A stretch of DNA of 39,018 nucleotides from Pseudomonadales bacterium (GTDB taxonomy: Bacteria > Pseudomonadota > Gammaproteobacteria > Pseudomonadales > Azotimanducaceae), in the NCBI GenBank assembly GCA_011525295.1, contig WTGV01000048.1, positions 1 through 39,018 of the forward strand. The letters run 5' to 3'. Positions 32,814-39,018 of this stretch are shown in pieces. The position numbers and the translations under genes were made by a program. Below the pieces are notes generated by a model, which was not told the origin of the DNA, made no database searches, and saw only the letters and a program-made list of their open reading frames with translations. Positions within the stretch are counted from its first letter, which is position 1, and every line of letters begins with the position of its first letter.

Positions 32814-35800
32814 CGGCTGACTCCAAACCACTGGCTGCGTCTGTTTCCAATTACTCGCCGAGACAAAAAGCTAACTCCAGCGACAATTAACAAACCCAAA
32901 ATCGCAAATGCATAGTTAATAAATTCCAAAGTTCTTTGTTGTACGGGGTCTAATGGTGGTAACGTACGGCTGAAATGACCGCGTGAGCGAATCGACAAAA
33001 GCGATGAATCTTCCATGGAGACATCGATGACATTAGCAGCAAATTGCATCGTATTGGTATAGAGTGTGCCGTGGGATTGGCTCACCATGTTGATCAACGA
33101 ATCCGATAGACTCTCAGAGGACCCAAGGACCACTAAACGAGCCGACTCCGGAGAGCGCGAAATTACTGAACCTATAACTCCAAGCGTATCTTCGTCCACC
33201 TCCGATTCGTCCTCACCTTCTTGAATTTCTCTCAATTCAGCCAATAGCGCTTCGTCATCAAGGTTTTCGCTTTCAGAATTTTCTTCTTCTGGACTCTCGT
33301 CATTGAGGGTATTCGATTCAATGGATTCCGAGTCTGATTCCTCAGCTTCAGCCGCAGCTTTAGCCGCCGCCTCCGCGGCCGCTTGTTCACGAGCTTCAAC
33401 CAATAATGGAGACTCTTCGAAAAAACTTGTAAATGTTCCCTTCACGCTCACAGCTAATAATTTTGATTCAGTGTCTGCACCAGGCACGTATACAGTTGTT
33501 CCGCTTGCGTCGTACTTCGGCATTAACTCTGGCACAGAGTCGGTCCAGCTGTCCTTCGAGCTTCTGAGGATTTCGACTACTTCGCGATCAGCGTTAAGCT
33601 CCGCTTCGACCATCAATGGAGACCCCCAGGCGAATGTCATCTGGTCTAAGTTTCGGACAACAGGATGATCGTCTACGAATCCGTCAGCCCGAACATCGAC
33701 TAAAAAAGGATAGTCTATCATTTGATATTCCTCGAAAATGAACCCGCCCGCCTCACGTGTCACTGGGATCGGGAAACCACCGTTATTTACATCCAGAACC
33801 ATCGATTGCTCGACACTAATCCCGTGATGAGCAAGCCAGTCTTCAAGTCCACTATACGCTCGATTTGCCACAAGCGTCCGATTCATTAGAGAAGTGGTAA
33901 AAGCTGACGTCGCAATGATAACGGTGCCGCCACGCATGAGAAACTGATCTATCTCGAACACTTGCTCCGGATCCAAGTCGTTAGGACCGACAACCATCAA
34001 TACATCAACGTGGCTTGCAACCGGTTTGCGCAGATCTACCGTTTGTACTTCATAGTCGCTACGGAGGTATCCAGAAAGGTCGTTATAACTTGCTGTGGGT
34101 ACGGGTTGTCCTGTGTACTGAGGTGCGCTTGGTGCTGGAATGTGCATCGCAACCGATGTCAGCAACCCTTCCGTGAACCGCTTAACACCCTCTTCCAAAA
34201 GGCGTTTAAACCCTTCTACATCTTGAGAATCACGCCAGTCCATGCTCATTATGGATTCTCCGTCTGACAGCGTCAAATAGAAATAGAACTGGTTTTCATC
34301 AAACATGCTCGCCACCATCGGTGTAAAGCCATAATTCTCGGCTATTTGCCGCGCTAATGAACCGTCTCCCGCAGATGGATCTAGTATTTGCCACGAAAAC
34401 TTACCAGTGGAACTCTCTTTGACTTCGTCTAATGCTTCGGTGAGCGTATCTTGAAGCTCGACCAGTTGGGCTGGCAACCAATCCGCCGCAGAGATATAAC
34501 CGGTGAACATCAAAGGCTGAGGCACCGAATCAAAAATCGATCCGCCGCTTTGAAATTCTGATCGTACTCTGGCGATAGCTCGAGTGATGTCATATTCGGG
34601 ATTGCGTAACTGGACATCGAGCTCCATTTCACTCTCAGCCTTGACTTCGATCAGATCTCGAAAATTCAATACTTCGTATTCGTCGCCATATCTGATTAAG
34701 ACATCGAAATAGGAACTAACCAATGCGCTCTGATAGCGATCCGCAACTTGAAACGGCACTGGTCGGATTCCATATTTGGTATTGGCTTCGTCTTCCTTAT
34801 CGGGATGGAGAACAGGGTCAATAAATTCAACCACGACGTTCCGCCCTCCAAAAATCTCATACTCTTCAATCAGATCGCGTAGTTGTGGTACGAGTGGGGC
34901 AAGCAAAGGATGAGTTTTAGCACTGAAGTACCCACGAATGAGTAATGGTTCTTGCAGTTGCGCAAGCTCTCTTTTGGTCACCGAAGACACGGTATATTGT
35001 TGCCCAGCGGTTACGTCCCATCTTAACGGGGGTAACTGAGCAACCCAAATGTTGGCAACAACTAAGTTCAGTACTACTAAACCACAAATAAATGACCGAT
35101 TTAAGTGACGTTCCTGAGCGCCGCTCTTAGTCCACCCTATCATTTCAACCGCGAACACATTAAGAACTAAAAACGATGCGGTGATGGAAATGTAGTAATA
35201 GAAGTCGGTAACGTCCAGCACCCCGCGAGAGATCGACTCAAACCGCGAGCCGGAACCAAGTTCGCTCATAAAGTCTGCGAAATTCGTACCCACGAGTCCA
35301 GTAAGAAACGTACTCCCAAGCATATATAAAACACCGCACACCAACACCGAGATGATTAAGGTGACTATCTGATTCTCGCTACGCGACGAGACAAATAAGC
35401 CGATGCTGAGGTACGCGGCTCCTAGAAGTAACGCAGCCGAGTAAGCGGCTCCCACAGGTCCCCAGTCCAAATTTCCTACGACTGCCACACTAATCGGTAG
35501 GGGTAGCGTCAGTACGAGAGCCAATATCAGAAGTGCCATACAGGCCACAAACTTACCAAGTACTAGCTCCCAAGATGTAACTGGGAGTGTAACAATAAAC
35601 TCAATAGTACCCGTGCGTCGTTCATCGCTCCAAATTCTCATCGTGAGTGCTGAACACAAGAAAATCAGCAACACGGGTAGCCACTCAAACATCGGTCTGA
35701 CGTCTGAAATATTTCGGGCGAAAAACGTTTCGACCCAGAAGAACACAAACAGTGTGAGTCCGAGATAGGCGGCTATAAAAAGATATCCAATGGGTGAGCC

Positions 35801-35854
35801 AAAGAACAACCGAAGTTCTTTTGCTGCGACTGCGAAGAGAGTCTCAGAATTCAT
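32810..35854 (-). CDS. GldF-GldG fusion: ABC-2 permease with large periplasmic domain
   Basis: 1014 aa, one protein where many relatives have two. Residues about 1-245 form an ABC-2 permease (GldF-like) with six hydrophobic helices; the opening FAVAAKELRLFFGSPIGYLFI and SDERRTGTIEFIVTLPVT are diagnostic. From about 258, a helix and a long extracytoplasmic GldG-like domain follow (TAGQQYTVSSVTKRELAQLQEPLLIRGYFS, DVLMVVGPNDLDPEQVFEIDQFLMRGGTVII), ending in a C-terminal helix (about 982-1002). Near residues 820-890 there is an Ala-rich then Glu/Ser/Asp-rich low-complexity stretch. The start ATG overlaps the ATPase stop by one base and follows GGGAGG. Substrate unknown; the Gld name comes from gliding-motility proteins, but motility is not implied here. 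Confidence 0.9.
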   Translation of the reverse strand: MNSETLFAVAAKELRLFFGSPIGYLFIAAYLGLTLFVFFWVETFFARNISDVRPMFEWLPVLLIFLCSALTMRIWSDERRTGTIEFIVTLPVTSWELVLGKFVACMALLILALVLTLPLPISVAVVGNLDWGPVGAAYSAALLLGAAYLSIGLFVSSRSENQIVTLIISVLVCGVLYMLGSTFLTGLVGTNFADFMSELGSGSRFESISRGVLDVTDFYYYISITASFLVLNVFAVEMIGWTKSGAQERHLNRSFICGLVVLNLVVANIWVAQLPPLRWDVTAGQQYTVSSVTKRELAQLQEPLLIRGYFSAKTHPLLAPLVPQLRDLIEEYEIFGGRNVVVEFIDPVLHPDKEDEANTKYGIRPVPFQVADRYQSALVSSYFDVLIRYGDEYEVLNFRDLIEVKAESEMELDVQLRNPEYDITRAIARVRSEFQSGGSIFDSVPQPLMFTGYISAADWLPAQLVELQDTLTEALDEVKESSTGKFSWQILDPSAGDGSLARQIAENYGFTPMVASMFDENQFYFYLTLSDGESIMSMDWRDSQDVEGFKRLLEEGVKRFTEGLLTSVAMHIPAPSAPQYTGQPVPTASYNDLSGYLRSDYEVQTVDLRKPVASHVDVLMVVGPNDLDPEQVFEIDQFLMRGGTVIIATSAFTTSLMNRTLVANRAYSGLEDWLAHHGISVEQSMVLDVNNGGFPIPVTREAGGFIFEEYQMIDYPFLVDVRADGFVDDHPVVRNLDQMTFAWGSPLMVEAELNADREVVEILRSSKDSWTDSVPELMPKYDASGTTVYVPGADTESKLLAVSVKGTFTSFFEESPLLVEAREQAAAEAAAKAAAEAEESDSESIESNTLNDESPEEENSESENLDDEALLAELREIQEGEDESEVDEDTLGVIGSVISRSPESARLVVLGSSESLSDSLINMVSQSHGTLYTNTMQFAANVIDVSMEDSSLLSIRSRGHFSRTLPPLDPVQQRTLEFINYAFAILGLLIVAGVSFLSRRVIGNRRSQWFGVSR

Positions 35855-36759
35855 CAGATACCTCCCTCACTGACTGAACGGAAGAGAGCTTCTAGGTCTC
35901 TCTTTTCTGGTTCAATGGAATTGACCACGATATCTTTTGCCACAAGCTCGCGCACAATCGTGGGGATATCGCACTTGGTGTCATCATCCATTGAGGAAAG
36001 TAAATATCGACCGTCGATTTTTTGCACTGTCGTATTAGGTTTAAGCGCGGCGCGCACGTCGGCATCTTCCGAACTACTTCGTAACCAACAGCGGGTGCCT
36101 TCCTTTAAGTCTTCCAACAGTTCGTCCACTACGATCTTTCCGTCCCGCATTATGAGAACTCGATTACAGATAGCTTCGACTTCCTGCATGATGTGCGTAG
36201 ACAACACGACTGTTGCTTCCTTCGCCATATCTCGAATCAACTCTCGCATATGCTGTGTCTGTGATGGGTCTAAACCATTAGTAGGCTCATCCAATATCAA
36301 TGCTCTAGGCTGGTGCAGAATAGCTTGTGCGACACCCACTCGCTGTTGTAGACCTCGAGAAAGTGTGCCGATGTCATCTAACGCACGATCTGAGAGATCG
36401 GTATCGCGTACGGCACGTTCAACGCTTTCGCGCCGCTGACTCTTCGGAATTCCACGCACGGTGGCAGAAAACCATAGATAGTCGACCACACTAAGCTCGC
36501 GATACAATGGGCGATTTTCCGGTAGGTATCCCAAATTTGCGCGGGCCGCGACAGGTGACTCTTGGACGTTAATCCCATCAACAGACGCAGTGCCCGAATT
36601 TGGTTCGATGAATCCGGTAAGTAACTTCATGACGGTGGTCTTACCGGCTCCGTTATGTCCTAGCAGACCCACGATTTCACCGGGCGATATTTCAAACGAA
36701 ACGTCCTCCGCTGCGACGACAGTGTCATAGGTGCGAGTTAATTGGTCCGCGCTGAGCAC
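35854..36759 (-). CDS. ABC transporter ATPase (GldA-type)
   Basis: 301-aa nucleotide-binding subunit of the Gld-type ABC system. Start is GTG 36759, after GGAGG about six bases upstream. Motifs: Walker A GHNGAGKTT (about residues 34-42), Q-loop region GYLPENRPLYRELSVVDYLW, signature LSRGLQQRVGVAQAI, Walker B ALILDEPTNGLDP, and H-loop STHIMQE. About 75 C-terminal residues after residue 215 form a DUF4162-like accessory tail. Stop overlaps the permease start by one base, so the three genes 36759 to 31878 form a tight operon. Confidence 0.93.
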   Translation of the reverse strand: MLSADQLTRTYDTVVAAEDVSFEISPGEIVGLLGHNGAGKTTVMKLLTGFIEPNSGTASVDGINVQESPVAARANLGYLPENRPLYRELSVVDYLWFSATVRGIPKSQRRESVERAVRDTDLSDRALDDIGTLSRGLQQRVGVAQAILHQPRALILDEPTNGLDPSQTQHMRELIRDMAKEATVVLSTHIMQEVEAICNRVLIMRDGKIVVDELLEDLKEGTRCWLRSSSEDADVRAALKPNTTVQKIDGRYLLSSMDDDTKCDIPTIVRELVAKDIVVNSIEPEKRDLEALFRSVSEGGI

Positions 36760-36999
36760 TAATGTTCCTCCAATAATTTGATACTAGTTGTTTAATAGAT
36801 TGAGAGTGCCAAGGCAAAAGTTTCAATTACCACAATAATCTACTGGGCGGATTAGCGGTAATGTAAGGATAGACTCAACATTGTCAATCTATTGATTGTT
36901 CCCCTTTTCACACCGAATTAATACAGATCAAATCAGTTGTCCACTCGTACTTTCGTATGGAGCGCTAAGAGTTAAAAATTTATGCCTATATGGTACGAG
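36760..36999. other. 240-bp gap between the ABC ATPase and the peptide-binding protein genes
   Basis: AT-rich, no open frame of note. It probably holds the promoter of the Gld-type operon on the minus strand; I cannot name its hexamers with confidence. Confidence 0.4.
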
Positions 37000-38946
37000 T
37001 CACTGACCTTCTTGTACCTCGGGAGTTTCAACTGGTTCGATACGATATGTCTGATCGGTAATCGTGAGTGGTTCCATCGCCTCACCTCTACCCTTCAGTG
37101 CTAATATTTCTTTTTTCTTTTCTTCGTTGATCCAAAACAAACCACCGCTTGAATAACCTTGGGAGGAAGAGAAGGGATTAGCCAAACTCCCGGATGTTTC
37201 TGTACCAAGCCAATCCGGCAGTTCTATCCAACGCCACATTGCTTCCCGAGTATAAGGGACTTGATAGGTTGGAATTATTGCACCGTGATCATGGACCATT
37301 CGCTCCAAAGTGTGTGCCAAGCCAATTCGTTCTTCCAAGTTCGTCGAAGCTCGAAATCTTAGGATCAACGGATCCATTTCTGGGATGCTCGTGTTAGTTA
37401 CGTTGTTGTTATCTGTTTTGTTCGCATTTACTGAATGAAAGAACTCCCAATATCTTGGCGAAAGGCCTGAAGAGTTCCATGTAAGCCATGCGATTTGATG
37501 CTTTTTCTCCTGCATTTTTGCAAAAGATGCAGTCGCATCCATCAAGTCTAGCTTGAGTTCAACACCTGCTTTCTTCGCCTCTTCCTTCAAGATTACTAAG
37601 CGATTAGTGTCAATTTGGCGTCCATATGTGATCGAAAAAGAGAGCCTTGCAATTACTTTTCCCCTATCGTTTTTCTTAACTCGAATGCCATAACGATCTC
37701 TGTCTACAAAGCCTGCTATTTCAAAGTATTCTTTGGCTTTCTTGAGGTCAAACTCTCGAGGTTTAATCGATGTGTTGTCATATGCGCCGAAACCGAGTTG
37801 GAAAGTCGGCAGTCGTTCGTAGTCGCCGCGTAACTCAGTGTCGATTACCCTTTGGATATTCATTGAGTGAGCAAGACCATAGCGAATATTTTTGTCGTCC
37901 AGCAAGGGCATTGCCGTATTGATAGATAAACCCGCAGCTGGAACTGGTAATCTGTGATAATACCAATATTTTGCTATGTAGCCTTTCTTGAACGGATCAC
38001 TGTCAGCCTTGTCGTGCCAAAACTCGGGGATCGTCAACCCAAACGTGTCAAGTTCACCGGTCAAGAAGTGCAACCACGCTGTATTCATGTCCCCAATCAC
38101 CCTGATCCGAATTTTCTCTGGATTAAATCTATTTCTTACATACCGTAACTCGTTAGCCCACCAATTCTCGGTGCGCGCTAACTCCACATACTTCCCCTTC
38201 TCCACAATGGCAACATGGTACGGTCCGGTAGTCGGTTCTGGTTCCCAATTGAAGTCCCTTACCCAATCATCTGAAAGTTTGTGAAAGTGTTCTGGATAGG
38301 GTCTAATGGCAACAGACGCAAGCATTTCGATATAAGGTTTAGCATCAGCAGCGCGCACACCATATGTCAGTTCATCATACTTTTTTACATCGGTGACCCG
38401 CTCTGTGTAGTAGTTGTTATACCACGGAGCGTTAATCTCTTCTGAACGCATGAACCGTAACGTGAAAACGAAGTCGTCTGCAGTTACCCGTTCGCCGTCA
38501 GACCACCTAGCGTCAGGATGAATGCGAAAGTAAAACGATCGACCGTCGTCACCAAGCGCCCAGTGGGTAGCCAACATCGGGATCGGTTGTCGTGTATTTG
38601 CGTGGATCGCTATCGGACCAAACTGAAGTGGTCGCAGAACGCTCGCAAAAGATCCGTTTGAATTTGGTCCTACAGGTCGTAGCGTGTCTGGAAACGAGCG
38701 CATCCAAGTGTGAAAAGTTCCCCCTTGAATTGCGTCTGGCGAAGCATATTCGGGATCTTCGTTGTTGGTTTCCCAATAGAGATTCTCCGGCAACTCATCA
38801 GGGAGCAAGTCTTCCGGTGCAATCTTATACCAAATTTTAGTGTCGGCGTCAGGCTCAATGTCGGTACCCGTTTCATCTTGGGCAGTCAAAGTCCCGACCA
38901 GACTAAACACAATGAAACTCTTTATCATCAGATTAACTCGCTTCAT
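37000..38946 (-). CDS. YejA-like extracellular solute-binding protein (family 5)
   Basis: 648 aa from ATG 38946 (GAGG 8 bases upstream); the frame runs on to 38988 but overlaps the end of the permease gene. The signal peptide is MKRVNLMIKSFIVFSLVGTLTAQ. It is a periplasmic family 5 (oligopeptide/YejA) binding protein: GGTFHTWMRSFPDTLRPVGPNS, MLATHWALGDDGRSFYFRIHPDARWSDGERVTADDFVFTL is the diagnostic family signature, then TGPYHVAIVEKGKYVELART and ELDTFGLTIPEFWHDK, with WLTWNSSGLSPRYWEFFHS near the C-terminus, as in YejA (microcin C and peptide uptake). It should hand peptides to the YejBEF-like permease just upstream. Confidence 0.9.
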   Translation of the reverse strand: MKRVNLMIKSFIVFSLVGTLTAQDETGTDIEPDADTKIWYKIAPEDLLPDELPENLYWETNNEDPEYASPDAIQGGTFHTWMRSFPDTLRPVGPNSNGSFASVLRPLQFGPIAIHANTRQPIPMLATHWALGDDGRSFYFRIHPDARWSDGERVTADDFVFTLRFMRSEEINAPWYNNYYTERVTDVKKYDELTYGVRAADAKPYIEMLASVAIRPYPEHFHKLSDDWVRDFNWEPEPTTGPYHVAIVEKGKYVELARTENWWANELRYVRNRFNPEKIRIRVIGDMNTAWLHFLTGELDTFGLTIPEFWHDKADSDPFKKGYIAKYWYYHRLPVPAAGLSINTAMPLLDDKNIRYGLAHSMNIQRVIDTELRGDYERLPTFQLGFGAYDNTSIKPREFDLKKAKEYFEIAGFVDRDRYGIRVKKNDRGKVIARLSFSITYGRQIDTNRLVILKEEAKKAGVELKLDLMDATASFAKMQEKKHQIAWLTWNSSGLSPRYWEFFHSVNANKTDNNNVTNTSIPEMDPLILRFRASTNLEERIGLAHTLERMVHDHGAIIPTYQVPYTREAMWRWIELPDWLGTETSGSLANPFSSSQGYSSGGLFWINEEKKKEILALKGRGEAMEPLTITDQTYRIEPVETPEVQEGQ

Positions 38947-38956
38947 ATAGAAATCC

Positions 38957-39018
38957 TCATTCGTAATAAGTAAATTTTTTGGGATCAAACGCTTCTCTAA
39001 TCGCTTCTCCGATAAAGG
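38957..39018 (-). CDS. C-terminus of a YejE-like ABC permease, truncated by window edge
   Basis: The last 19 residues (FIGEAIREAFDPKKFTYYE, stop TGA at 38959-38957) match the GEAVRDAFDPRK ending of YejE/DppC-type inner-membrane peptide permeases. Only 10 bases separate this stop from the start of the binding-protein gene, so both belong to one operon. The rest lies outside the window. Confidence 0.85.
   Translation of the reverse strand, partial: FIGEAIREAFDPKKFTYYE

Noticed and set aside
1-39018. Mobile elements, phage genes or CRISPR arrays
   Set aside because: No transposase, integrase or spaced direct-repeat array was seen on either strand; the only tRNA shows no flanking attachment-like duplication.

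Overview
The window reads as chromosomal DNA of a gammaproteobacterium. Supporting points are an rnfABCDGE-nth block, RNase T beside grxD, a 960-residue NrdA with two ATP-cone-like N-terminal regions (the Pseudomonas-type class Ia enzyme), a long DUF349 protein, feoAB, a bfr/bfd pair, RibB with a decayed RibA domain, DUF6491 and DUF4870 genes, and a GldA/GldFG/DUF4340 ABC operon. Base composition is moderate and even by eye. I see no integrase, transposase, phage gene or CRISPR array. The closest relatives are probably aquatic Pseudomonadales-like bacteria, but that placement is inference. GTG and TTG starts are common.

Layout. 1-5.3 kb: an rnf operon (rnfA truncated by the window edge) with an adducin-like class II aldolase gene between rnfE and nth. 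5.4-7.7 kb: rnt, grxD (minus) and a PatB/MalY-type C-S lyase. 7.7-8.4 kb: a long AT-rich leader with palindromes before nrdA. 8.4-12.7 kb: nrdA and nrdB. 12.8-16.1 kb: a small DUF433 gene and the DUF349 gene. 16.1-23.8 kb: dinG (minus), a PQQ-dependent sugar dehydrogenase-like exported protein, a lytic-transglycosylase-like lipoprotein (minus), bcp, and a minus-strand ribB/ribBX-pdxA-FAH gene set. 24.0-27.5 kb: tRNA-Arg(TCG), then iron genes: feoAB behind a Fur box, and bfr and bfd divergent around a perfect 31-bp palindrome. 27.5-31.9 kb: an accessory-looking stretch of a MerR-like/TPR protein, an unrecognised cytosolic protein, a DUF6491 protein, a tiny two-helix membrane protein, a DUF4870 membrane protein and a HIT hydrolase. 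31.9-39.0 kb (all minus): DUF4340, a GldF-GldG fusion, a GldA-type ATPase, a YejA-like peptide-binding protein and the last codons of a YejE-like permease.

How they work together. Rnf moves electrons between NADH and ferredoxin-like carriers with ion translocation; here several subunits are shorter than usual and RnfC lacks its N-terminal domain. NrdAB makes deoxynucleotides. FeoAB imports Fe2+, Bfr stores iron and Bfd releases it, with the Fe-uptake and Fe-release genes both placed under Fur-like operators. The Gld-type operon looks like an ABC exporter-like complex with a large periplasmic component. No canonical GC-hairpin-plus-T-tract terminator was found; several hairpins lacking a T-tract are listed. 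The most notable irregularities are the shortened Rnf set with a possible deletion scar at rnfB/rnfC, Fur-type palindromes directly against start codons, the acidic insertion in the GldFG fusion, and the structured nrdA leader.
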